The notes below the pieces were generated by a model. The model made no database searches. It saw only the letters and a program-made list of their open reading frames with translations, and was not told the origin of the DNA. Positions 44,568 to 52,338 of a stretch of DNA of 52,338 bases are shown piece after piece. Location of the stretch: the NCBI GenBank assembly GCA_030141605.1, contig JAQGDQ010002415.1, positions 6,581 through 58,918 of the forward strand, written 5' to 3'. Every line of letters begins with the position of its first letter. Position 1 is the stretch's first letter. This DNA is from Tubiluchus corallicola (taxonomy: Eukaryota > Priapulida > Priapulimorpha > Priapulimorphida > Tubiluchidae). The translations under genes and the position numbers were made by a program.

Positions 44568-47500
44568 CTATGCCACTTTTCCCTTTTTCTTCAACTCAGC
44601 CAAAGCTCTCTTATAATCTCTAGGTATTACTTTTATAAACTTAGCTATTTCCTCCTTCCAGTTGTCTAATATCTTTTTTGCTATCTTACTATCTGTATAA
44701 CTATGGTGTTTGGTAATAAGCGCTTTCAATGTTTCGATGTCTTCTTCTACAGACTCTTCTAAATCTACCAACTCCATATTGCAATTATCTTTCAGAATAT
44801 TCTTCTTATCGTACACATAAGCTATTCCTCCGCTCATACCTGCTGCAAAATTACGTCCTATACTTCCAAGTATCACCACTACTCCTCCTGTCATATACTC
44901 ACACCCATGATCACCCACTCCTTCTACTACCACTTTTACACCGGAGTTTCTTACAGCAAAACGCTCTCCTCCCAGACCACATATATAAGCCTCGCCCGAA
45001 GTAGCACCATAAAAAGCAACATTGCCTATAATAGCATTTTTATGATGTTCAAACTTTGCTTTCCTATCAGGATAAACAACTAGTTTAGCACCTGACTGCC
45101 CTTTGCCAAAATAATCATTGGCAGCTCCTTCTAATTCCAAACATAGCCCCTTTGCAGAAAACGCTCCAAAACTTTGTCCTGCTACCCCCTTAAATTTGAA
45201 ATGCACAGTATCCTCCGCCAAGCCTTGACTACCATATTTCTTTGATATTTCATTGGAAAGCATTGCCCCCACAGCTCTGTCCGTATTCTTAATAGGGAAC
45301 TTTGCTACTGTTCTCTTTTGATTGCTAATAGAAGACTGCGCAACCTCTATTAACTGTCTGTCCAACACCTTATCTATATTATGGTCTTGTTCTATTTGCT
45401 TGTACACTCCTGATTGGCGAGGTCCTTTATGTAATATTGGACTATAATCAATATTCTTTATCTTCCAGTGGTCAATATTATCCTTCTTTTTAAGCACATC
45501 TACCTGTCCCACCATTTCATTAATAGTTCTATAACCTAATTGTGCCATTATCTCACGCAACTCCTGTGTTATAAATTGAAAATAATTCACCACATATTCT
45601 GGTTTTCCTGTAAATAGTTGACGCAACTTTGAGTTTTGCGTGGCTATCCCTACAGAACAAGTGTTAAGATGGCATTTTCTCAACATTATACAGCCCATTG
45701 TTACCAATGCTGATGTAGCAACACCCCACTCCTCTGCACCAAGTAATGTAGCTATTGCTATATCCCTTCCTGTACGGAGCTGCCCATCCGTTTGAAGCAC
45801 CACACGGCTACGCAAGTTGTTCATTACTAATGTTTGATGGCTTTCAGCCACACCCAGTTCCCAAGGCAAACCGGTATGACGAATAGAAGACAAGGGAGAT
45901 GCTCCTGTTCCGCCATCGTGTCCTGAGACAAGCACCACATCGGCGTGAGCCTTAGCCACTCCTGCAGCAATTGTTCCTACTCCTGCTTCTGATACAAGTT
46001 TTACATTTATCCTTGCCTTGCGATTAGCATTTTTAAGGTCAAAAATTAATTGAGCAAGGTCTTCAATAGAATATATGTCGTGATGAGGTGGAGGTGATAT
46101 AAGTCCCACCCCAGGAGTAGAATTCCTTACTCGTGCAATCCATTCATCTACTTTATGCCCCGGCAATTGCCCCCCTTCACCGGGCTTAGCTCCTTGTGCA
46201 ATTTTTATCTGCAATTCATCAGCATTGGTCAGATAGTTACTCGTAACACCAAATCTCCCTGATGCTACCTGTTTAATAGCAGAGCGTTCCCAATCGCCAT
46301 TAGCTTTCCTTTCAAACCTATCTTCATCTTCTCCTCCTTCGCCACTATTGCTTTTCGCTCCTATACGGTTCATCGCTATAGCAAGTGTAGAGTGTGCTTC
46401 GTACGATATTGACCCAAAGGACATAGCCCCTGTAGCAAACCTTTTTAATATATTTTCAGCAGGTTCTACTTCATCTATATGTATAGAAGTTTGTTCCTTG
46501 AAATCTAGTGTTCCTCTTATGGTGTATAGCTTCTCTGTTTGCTCATTAATTTCTTGTGCAAACTTTTTATACACCTCATAATCCCCCATCTTAGTAGCAT
46601 GCTGCAACAATTCTATCGTAGTAGGATTAAGTATGTGTATATCTCCCTTTCTTCTCCATCGGTATATCCCACCTTCAGGCAATTTGTAAGCCCTTTTATT
46701 CCCTTTCAAGAAGGCAAGTTTATGTTTGGCGAGTGTTTCTTCTGCTATATCATCGAAGCCAAGTCCTTCTATACGCGACACAGTAGAGGTAAAACACTTA
46801 TCTATTACCTTTTTATTTAGACCAAGAGCTTCAAATATTTGTGCTCCGTGATAAGATTGCAAAGTAGATATTCCCATTTTAGAAAATATCTTCAACAATC
46901 CTTTCCCAATAGCTGCAATATAGTTTTCTATACCCTGCTTTTCATCTATATTTGTATTGATGTACTTTTTCTCTTTAAGTAACTTAAAGCTATCAAAAGC
47001 AAGATAAGGATTTACAACATTAGCACCATAGCCTATAAGTGTAGCAAAATGATGTGTTTCGTACACATCACCAGCTTGCACAGCTATACCTGTACGAACT
47101 CTCAATCCCGTTTTAATAAGGTGCTGATGTATTGCTCCCGTTGCAAGTAAAGAAGGTATAGGAGCATTTTCTGTGCTAAATTGATTGTCGGATACAATTA
47201 ATATATTACAACCTTTAAGCACTGCCTCTTCAGCTTCATCTGTTATTCTATCAATGGCTTGCTCTAAACGCCCTTTCTTTCCATCGGCTTTAAAAGTAAT
47301 GTTGATAGTATGCGACCTAAAATAGGAATCTTGTATATTTCGCATCTTTTCTAGCTGCCTATTAGTAATAATAGGCTGCTTAAAAGTAATTTGCTTACAA
47401 TGTAATGGAGTTTCTTCTAATATATTATAGGTTGTTCCAATAGCAGTATGTAGCGACATTACAGGCCGCTCGCGTATAGGGTCCATAGGCGGATTACTCA

Positions 47501-49088
47501 CCTGTGCAAACAACTGTTTAAAATAGTGAGATAGATGTTGGCTTTGCTTTGAAAGTATTGCTAATGGGGTGTCTATCCCCATTGCGCCTAATGGCTCTTG
47601 CGGGTTTTGAAACATCTGTGCAAGTATGAGTCGCATATCTTCCGATGTATAGCCAAATATATGTTGTTTGGTAAGTATTCCATCTACTGAAAACTGATAG
47701 TGCTTTTGAGGCCTATCAGGCAAATCTTCTATAGTGATAGCATTCTCTTTTAGCCATTTACCATAAGGCTGCTTTTCTGCTATTTCTCTTTTTAATTCTT
47801 CATCTTCTATTATCTTGCCTTTTTCAAGATCGGCTACAAATATACGCCCCGGCTGTAATCTATTTTTCAGTCTTATTTTTGATTGGTCAAGAGGTAATGC
47901 TCCTTCCTCTGAACTCATCACAATAATATCGTCTTCAGTAACCGTATATCGTGAAGGGCGTAAACCATTCCTGTCCAATATTGCTCCCACAACCTTACCA
48001 TCGGTAAAACAAATTGAAGCAGGGCCATCCCAAGGCTCTAATAAGTTAGAATGATATTGATAAAATGTTTTTTTATATTCTGGCATTTGTGTGTTATCCT
48101 CCCAAGCTTCTGGTATAAGCATCATCATCACGTGAGGAAGCGACCGTCCACTAAGATGCAGCATTTCTACTGCTTTATCAAAGTTGGATGAATCTGACTG
48201 TGTCTCATCACAAATAGGTAATAACAGCTTAATTTCTTCATCAGTAAAATTAGCTGACTTAAATAATGTTTCATAAGACTTCATCCAGTTTACATTGCCT
48301 CGTATAGTGTTTATCTCGCCATTATGTGCGAGGTATCTAAAAGGTTGTGCCAGTTTCCATCTAGGAAATGTATTGGTCGAAAATCTTGAATGTACTAATG
48401 CAAGAGCTGTTTCTATGCGAGTATCTTCAAGGTCAGGAAAATAACTTTTTACTTGATAAGTGGTAAGCTGCCCCTTGTAGACAATAGTTTTGTGAGATAA
48501 TGTAGGGATGTAAAAATCGTCCTTACTTACTTCGTATCTTTTCCTTATGGTAATAGTAATATGCTTTCTAAGCACAAATAGTCTTCGTTCTAAAACTTCG
48601 GGAGTGATTTTTTGTTTAGCTTTCACAAAAATTTGTTCTACTATGGGTTCTTGGCTTTTAGCTGTATCTCCAATACCTTCATTAACAACAGGTACTGCCC
48701 TGTATCCCAGAAGTTCGAAATTTAGTTTAGAAAGTATTTCTTTGATAGTATTTTTACAGTATTCTTTAAGGTTTTTATCGTTGGGAAAAAATATCATCCC
48801 AACTCCATACTCTCCAAACTTTGGCAATAAAACACCTAACTTCTCACACTCTTGTTGGAAAAATTTATGGGGTATCTGTATTAGTATTCCTGCTCCATCA
48901 CCTGTATTAATTTCTGCTCCCGTAGCTCCACGATGTTCCATATTTTCAAGCATTGTAAGAGCGTTTTCTACAATGGTATGAGAACGCTTGCCTTTGAGGT
49001 GAGCCACAAAGCCAATACCACAAGCATCGTGTTCCAACTGTGGGGAGTATAATCCTTTATTTTTCAAGAGCGAACTATCTTCTTTCAT
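44568..49088 (-). CDS. gltB: Glutamate synthase large subunit GltB
   Basis: The protein has 1506 aa, the normal length. The class II glutamine amidotransferase domain starts at Cys23 in HDACGIGFVAHLKG, so a 22-residue propeptide is removed. The FMN synthase domain has GEGGEDEDRF, ASGRFGVTSNYL and SGHDGGTGASPLSS, and the 3Fe-4S cluster segment is MLRKCHLNTCSVGIATQ, in which serine replaces the usual proline after the second cysteine. The C-terminal GXGXG domain is seen in FGAFSAKGLCLELEGAANDY and YMTGGVVVILG. It makes two glutamates from glutamine and 2-oxoglutarate. It heads an operon with gltD, rdgB and porZ. Confidence 0.97.
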   Translation of the reverse strand: MKEDSSLLKNKGLYSPQLEHDACGIGFVAHLKGKRSHTIVENALTMLENMEHRGATGAEINTGDGAGILIQIPHKFFQQECEKLGVLLPKFGEYGVGMIFFPNDKNLKEYCKNTIKEILSKLNFELLGYRAVPVVNEGIGDTAKSQEPIVEQIFVKAKQKITPEVLERRLFVLRKHITITIRKRYEVSKDDFYIPTLSHKTIVYKGQLTTYQVKSYFPDLEDTRIETALALVHSRFSTNTFPRWKLAQPFRYLAHNGEINTIRGNVNWMKSYETLFKSANFTDEEIKLLLPICDETQSDSSNFDKAVEMLHLSGRSLPHVMMMLIPEAWEDNTQMPEYKKTFYQYHSNLLEPWDGPASICFTDGKVVGAILDRNGLRPSRYTVTEDDIIVMSSEEGALPLDQSKIRLKNRLQPGRIFVADLEKGKIIEDEELKREIAEKQPYGKWLKENAITIEDLPDRPQKHYQFSVDGILTKQHIFGYTSEDMRLILAQMFQNPQEPLGAMGIDTPLAILSKQSQHLSHYFKQLFAQVSNPPMDPIRERPVMSLHTAIGTTYNILEETPLHCKQITFKQPIITNRQLEKMRNIQDSYFRSHTINITFKADGKKGRLEQAIDRITDEAEEAVLKGCNILIVSDNQFSTENAPIPSLLATGAIHQHLIKTGLRVRTGIAVQAGDVYETHHFATLIGYGANVVNPYLAFDSFKLLKEKKYINTNIDEKQGIENYIAAIGKGLLKIFSKMGISTLQSYHGAQIFEALGLNKKVIDKCFTSTVSRIEGLGFDDIAEETLAKHKLAFLKGNKRAYKLPEGGIYRWRRKGDIHILNPTTIELLQHATKMGDYEVYKKFAQEINEQTEKLYTIRGTLDFKEQTSIHIDEVEPAENILKRFATGAMSFGSISYEAHSTLAIAMNRIGAKSNSGEGGEDEDRFERKANGDWERSAIKQVASGRFGVTSNYLTNADELQIKIAQGAKPGEGGQLPGHKVDEWIARVRNSTPGVGLISPPPHHDIYSIEDLAQLIFDLKNANRKARINVKLVSEAGVGTIAAGVAKAHADVVLVSGHDGGTGASPLSSIRHTGLPWELGVAESHQTLVMNNLRSRVVLQTDGQLRTGRDIAIATLLGAEEWGVATSALVTMGCIMLRKCHLNTCSVGIATQNSKLRQLFTGKPEYVVNYFQFITQELREIMAQLGYRTINEMVGQVDVLKKKDNIDHWKIKNIDYSPILHKGPRQSGVYKQIEQDHNIDKVLDRQLIEVAQSSISNQKRTVAKFPIKNTDRAVGAMLSNEISKKYGSQGLAEDTVHFKFKGVAGQSFGAFSAKGLCLELEGAANDYFGKGQSGAKLVVYPDRKAKFEHHKNAIIGNVAFYGATSGEAYICGLGGERFAVRNSGVKVVVEGVGDHGCEYMTGGVVVILGSIGRNFAAGMSGGIAYVYDKKNILKDNCNMELVDLEESVEEDIETLKALITKHHSYTDSKIAKKILDNWKEEIAKFIKVIPRDYKRALAELKKKGKVA

Positions 49089-49193
49089 ATTTTATCCTTT
49101 GCTTTTTTCCTTTGATATTTTGATGTGTATATTTTGCATTACCTATTTGCGGACAAATAACAGAAATAAGAAGAACCCTATTTCGTGTTTCTG

Positions 49194-49201
49194 CAAAGAT
49201 A
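49194..49201 (-). promoter_or_regulatory. Probable -7 element of the gltB operon
   Basis: On the minus strand this reads TATCTTTG, a fit to TAnnTTTG, and lies 105 bases upstream of the gltB ATG. No clear TTG is seen at the -33 distance. It is identical to the -7 element proposed for the lacI-type gene. Confidence 0.4.
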
Positions 49202-49305
49202 ATAATAATATATTAAATGAAAATAAACAGAAGATGTAAACCTGTAAGCCCTTGTTTTACTCTTATTAGAAACAAAATAATAGCTTAGCTTCTTAAACGC
49301 AACAA

Positions 49306-49569
49306 CTATTTGCTATTTCTCGCCCTTTGTATCCTCTCTCCCAGCTTTTGCCCTACGGCATAAAAAAATATTTCTATCAACAATATAGATATAGTTAATC
49401 TTATATCAAATATATACCGTGTAAAAACAATAACAGGAACAGCTAAATGCACAGCTATAAACCATTGAAATGAAAACTTCTTCACCTTACTCCTCCAATA
49501 TCCAGTGGGAATATTGAAAAGTAAAGTAATAAGCATTAATATAACAATATGTAATGTTTCATTTTCCAT
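49306..49569 (-). CDS. Small conserved membrane protein
   Basis: The protein has 87 aa. Three hydrophobic segments are visible (about 5-20, 35-50 and 57-73), and the end is basic (GERIQRARNSK). NIPTGYWRSKVKKFSFQWF is a motif I recall from uncharacterised Bacteroidota proteins of this size. There is no sign of catalytic residues. It lies between gltB and the exonuclease gene, with gaps of 217 and 59 bases, so it may be its own unit. Function is unknown. Confidence 0.7.
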   Translation of the reverse strand: MENETLHIVILMLITLLFNIPTGYWRSKVKKFSFQWFIAVHLAVPVIVFTRYIFDIRLTISILLIEIFFYAVGQKLGERIQRARNSK

Positions 49570-49628
49570 TTTATATATCGTGTTAGAAAATTTTAGAATC
49601 TTAATGTCATAATATTATCATTCTTTCT

Positions 49629-50366
49629 TTATAGGTTTTCGAAACAGGTTTTACTTTCTATATTCTCTTCTGCAATAAAATTTTGTCCTGCATATCTTAA
49701 AAACAATTGTACTGTTGCAACTACATCTTTTTCGCAATATTGAGCTATTCTTTTCAAGTTTTTATCTTCCCAATAAACCTTAGCTACCTCACTCCCCTCC
49801 ATATCATCTTTGGGCGAAGGTATGTTAAATACCTCTGTGAGGAGTTCAAGAGAAGTATAATGTTTATAATCGCCAAACTTCCACAGTTCCATTGTGTCCA
49901 AAAATTTCACTTCCCAAGGTTTTTTGCCTGCTATGTTAAGTATCTTTGGCAATGGTAACCCATTAATAAGAAGCCTGCGAGCTATATAAGGAAAATCAAA
50001 CTCCTTTCCATTATGAGCACACAAATTGGCATAAGGTTTTTGAGCGTGATCATTCAATATTTTTGAAACACCTTTTAGAATTTCTACTTCGTCCTCCGAA
50101 ACAAGAGACCTCAAAGTTAGCTTTTTTATATCCTTTTCCATCCTTATCATTCCTACAGAGACACATACTATTTTTCCAAATTCGGAATAAATTCCTGCCC
50201 TTTCATAAACATTTTCTCCTGTTTCTTCTTCTTTTCTGAAAAAATTGGATTTCTTGTCCCATAATTTTTGCATCCTCTTAGAAAGGTTTAAATAATTAAA
50301 CTCTGCGGGGACTGTTTCTATATCTAAGAATAATATCTTGTCTAAATATTTGATGTTTAAAATCAT
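49629..50366 (-). CDS. Predicted DEDDy 3'-5' exonuclease (PolB-exonuclease-like)
   Basis: The protein has 245 aa and no signal peptide. The three exonuclease motifs are present: LFLDIETVP (D15, E17), CAHNGKEFDFPYI (Asp in the second motif) and QYCEKDVVAT (Tyr-x3-Asp of DEDDy enzymes). RRLLINGLPLP and FLDTMELWKFGD are typical of the stand-alone PolB-like exonuclease family of bacteria (PF10108). It would degrade DNA or RNA from the 3' end in repair. It is divergent from the lipoprotein gene at 50452. Confidence 0.9.
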   Translation of the reverse strand: MILNIKYLDKILFLDIETVPAEFNYLNLSKRMQKLWDKKSNFFRKEEETGENVYERAGIYSEFGKIVCVSVGMIRMEKDIKKLTLRSLVSEDEVEILKGVSKILNDHAQKPYANLCAHNGKEFDFPYIARRLLINGLPLPKILNIAGKKPWEVKFLDTMELWKFGDYKHYTSLELLTEVFNIPSPKDDMEGSEVAKVYWEDKNLKRIAQYCEKDVVATVQLFLRYAGQNFIAEENIESKTCFENL

Positions 50367-50451
50367 TTTTATTTACATTTTTTCTTTTTTTTAAGTAAAT
50401 TGCAAATTAATTTAAATTATTAATAAAGTTAATAACTTTCTTTATTTTACT

Positions 50452-51204
50452 TTGAAAATGCATTTTACTACCATTAGAAACATTTATTTGTCACTCATTG
50501 TTGTTATTGTCATTATTTTATCTGTTTCCTGTATTAAAGACTACTTTGACTTGGATAAACCTGTAAAATTTAGCATTACGCCCTCAGTGCTTTTGCCCAT
50601 AACAAGGGACACTGTAAGCATTGAAGATTTAATAAAAATAAATGATGGCGAAATAGAAACTGATGAGTCAGGCAATTTAGTAGCCATATTCAAAGAAGAG
50701 AATGTTTTTTCTATTACAACAGAAGATCTAATTCCCGAATTCTCTGCTGAAAATATAGAAATACCTGCGGATAATAATATTTTTGCCCCTTACGACATAG
50801 TAATGATTATTCGTTTCCCAATAACATACACAGGGGATAAAACGGTGGATGAACTAAGCAAAATAGTTCTTAAAAAAGGAACTATTTCCGTAACAGGCTT
50901 TAGTGGTTGGATGCCTCCTGATTTAGTTTCTATTACATTAGATGCAGCAAAACCTCCTTATGATTTTACACCTCCTGGTCACTTTGAGGAGCCTCCCCCT
51001 CAAGATATAACGCCAGGAACAACTCTAATTCTAGAAAACAATCTAATAACAGTAACTGTAAGAATTATGTCAAATCAAGTGGGGGACGTTCTAGTAGATC
51101 CAATAACTTTCTCCTTAACTAATCTAGAATTTTCTTATCTAGAAGGAAAGTTCGGAGACTCCCCAATAGACATAAAAGAAGAAACGATAGAATTAGAAAT
51201 ATGA
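50452..51204 (+). CDS. Conserved Bacteroidota lipoprotein, N-terminal part (frameshifted)
   Basis: 250 aa with a lipobox SVSC (Cys27); M3 at 50458 is an alternative start. The sequence after it (DYFDLDKPVKFSITPSVLLP, then a SIEDLI segment and ESGNLVAIFKE) resembles a group of unnamed lipoproteins that I recall next to DUF5723 outer-membrane proteins. The frame stops at TGA 51202-51204 in the middle of a beta-rich domain. The next frame, read from 51203, continues (DDNIYIASPKMEIIVRNSIG). I therefore take this and the next entry as one gene broken by a single base near 51196-51203. The role is unknown; an envelope lipoprotein is likely. Confidence 0.72.
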   Translation: MKMHFTTIRNIYLSLIVVIVIILSVSCIKDYFDLDKPVKFSITPSVLLPITRDTVSIEDLIKINDGEIETDESGNLVAIFKEENVFSITTEDLIPEFSAENIEIPADNNIFAPYDIVMIIRFPITYTGDKTVDELSKIVLKKGTISVTGFSGWMPPDLVSITLDAAKPPYDFTPPGHFEEPPPQDITPGTTLILENNLITVTVRIMSNQVGDVLVDPITFSLTNLEFSYLEGKFGDSPIDIKEETIELEI

Positions 51205-52132
51205 TGACAATATATACATTGCCTCCCCTAAGATGGAAATAATCGTACGAAACTCTATAGGCATGCCCATAAAGATAAGTCTTGATATTGGAGGTCTTGA
51301 TGCTAACAATAATGCTATCAATACAGAGATAAAACATATAGACGCTCCTCATATTCTTTCATATCCTTTTGAGGTTAATGAAGGCGTAAAAACAACAACT
51401 ATCACTTATGAAAATGCTACAACTAACGGTGCTATGTCGGAATTCTTCAAAGAATCTCCCTCAAAAGCTGTATTTAAGGGAGTAGGTGAGCCTAATTATC
51501 CAGATGAATACCCTAACATTGCTCCTAACTTTTTGACTGATACAAGTGAAACAACAGGAGACCTAATTATAACACTCCCACTGCATATAGAGCTTGATTC
51601 TTTTCTCTTTTCAGATACTATAAACATGGGCGAAATTGATGATAAACATATAGATCTCGTAGTATCTGCACAACTGAATATAAGCACGGAAAATACACTT
51701 CCCATAGGAGGCACTATGAGCATTATAATGTTAGAAGAAGAGACAGAACAGCCAATAGACACTATTCAATCTAATGATAATATAATACATCCTGCAGCAA
51801 CAAACAGTGAAGGCTTTGTTACAGGGGCTTCTTTATCGTATCTCACATTTGTATTAGACAAAAAAAATATCAACAACTTAACGAAAACAAAAAAATTAGT
51901 CTTCCAAATGCTCCTTCAAACACCACCGGAGAAACCTGTACATATCAAAGACAACCAAAGAATGATATTAAAAATATCAAAACACAACCAAACCAAAAAC
52001 AAAAAAAAACAAAAACAAATGCTCCTTCAAACACCACCGGAGAAACCTGTACATATCAAAGACAACCAAAGAATGATATTAAAAATATCTATAAACACAA
52101 CTGCTTTTATTAACCAAAATAGCGATTTATAG
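51203..52132 (+). pseudogene. C-terminal part of the same lipoprotein gene, displaced by one base and carrying a 111-bp duplication
   Basis: Open to 52132. An internal ATG at 51233 could start a 299-aa product, but there is no signal peptide and the reading frame makes sense from 51203 as a continuation of the upstream lipoprotein. It is rich in beta strands (LIITLPLHIELDSFLFSDTI). Near the end the segment MLLQTPPEKPVHIKDNQRM occurs twice, 37 residues apart, separated by a lysine/glutamine-rich linker (KHNQTKNKKKQKQ). The tail INTTAFINQNSDL looks like the original end. Two lesions in one gene suggest decay, though one may be a sequencing indel. Confidence 0.65.
51905..52089 (+). repeat. Tandem 111-bp period duplication (two 74-bp identical copies)
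   Basis: 51905-51978 and 52016-52089 are identical. The 37-base spacer between them is almost purely A and C. The period is 111 bases, exactly 37 codons, so the duplication keeps the reading frame. Confidence 0.95.
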
Positions 52133-52138
52133 TCTTAG

Positions 52139-52338
52139 ATGAAGCATCATTATTTTAAATTTCTGACACTTATTACAACAGTTGTACTATCATTTTCTTG
52201 CACAATGTCCTTTAGTCAGCAAAATAATGCTATGTACTTTTTACACGAAATACCTCAGATAAATAAACTCAACCCTGCCTACCAAACCAGTTTTAAAACC
52301 TATGTAGGTATTCCTGGTTTATCCTCTACTGATATTGC
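52139..52338 (+). CDS. DUF5723-like outer-membrane protein (5' end only)
   Basis: Starts at the ATG 52139 and runs off the right edge, giving 66 codons. A signal peptide is present (ending SFSQ near residue 31). The mature start QQNNAMYFLHEIPQINKLNP and the following KTYVGIPGLSSTDI match the N-terminus of DUF5723 family proteins of Bacteroidota, which are predicted outer-membrane barrels. It follows the lipoprotein gene by 6 bases, so the two probably act together. Family name given from memory of the motif. Confidence 0.7.
   Translation, partial: MKHHYFKFLTLITTVVLSFSCTMSFSQQNNAMYFLHEIPQINKLNPAYQTSFKTYVGIPGLSSTDI

Noticed and set aside
44729-48981. Plus-strand frames opposite gltB, up to 144 aa
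   Set aside because: They are shadows of a complete 1506-aa GltB with all family motifs.
1-52338. tRNA, rRNA, riboswitch or insertion sequence
   Set aside because: I found no cloverleaf, conserved rRNA block, transposase motif or terminal inverted repeats. A covariance-model search could still find small RNAs.

Overview
The window comes from a low-GC member of the Bacteroidota, most likely Bacteroidales or a close relative. The evidence is two SusC/SusD pairs, proteins carrying type IX secretion (T9SS) C-terminal sorting domains, a PorZ homologue, TTG-N20-TATATTTG promoters of the Bacteroides type, and many lipoprotein signal peptides. I see no rRNA, tRNA, CRISPR array, transposase or integrase.

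Region 1 (1-9130, minus strand) is a four-gene cluster of secreted proteins, read from right to left. It begins with a T9SS-CTD protein that has a cohesin-like N-terminal domain and is frameshifted inside its CTD. Next come a 1057-aa SpvB-like/YD-repeat protein, a 755-aa fibre protein (tail-fibre-like repeats, YadA/Hep_Hag-like beta-roll, phage tail collar domain), and an RHS-core protein that runs off the left edge. A two-loop dockerin-type calcium-binding segment sits inside the RHS protein. A cohesin-like T9SS protein, a dockerin-bearing RHS protein and a phage-like fibre in one operon is the most novel-looking assembly here. It could be a surface-displayed polymorphic-toxin or adhesin machine, but that is inference.

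Region 2 (9465-40016, plus strand) is a large polysaccharide utilisation locus (PUL). A LacI-family regulator is followed by SusCD-1, two parallel beta-helix proteins of candidate lyase type, a PKD surface glycan-binding protein, a clan GH-A agarase-like hydrolase, a GDSL/SASA acetylesterase, a GH88 unsaturated glucuronyl hydrolase, an alginate-lyase-fold (PL38-like) lyase, SusCD-2, a frameshifted GH2, a second PL38-like lyase, a GH88 remnant, a GH2 with a malectin-like tail, an SDR of the fructuronate-reductase type, and mannonate dehydratase UxuA. No sulfatase is present. The enzyme set points to a non-sulfated, probably acetylated, glucuronate-rich glycan whose uronate is sent to 2-keto-3-deoxygluconate. 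Both susC promoters carry the same GTGAACGCTCAC-type operator just after the predicted start point, so one LacI protein probably controls both halves. The two PL38-like genes share near-identical ends and a divergent middle, and a GH88 3' relic follows the second copy. Together these record a segmental duplication with later loss and gene conversion.

Region 3 (40053-50366, minus strand) is housekeeping: gltB-gltD-rdgB-porZ in one probable operon, ending at a hairpin shared with convergent uxuA, then a small membrane protein and a DEDDy 3'-5' exonuclease.

Region 4 (50452-52338, plus strand) is a conserved Bacteroidota lipoprotein gene, split by a one-base frameshift and carrying an in-frame 111-bp duplication, followed by the start of a DUF5723-like outer-membrane protein.

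Three single-base frameshifts in otherwise well-preserved genes (near 8490, 33347 and 51202) may be real decay or residual sequencing indels. Raw reads should decide.
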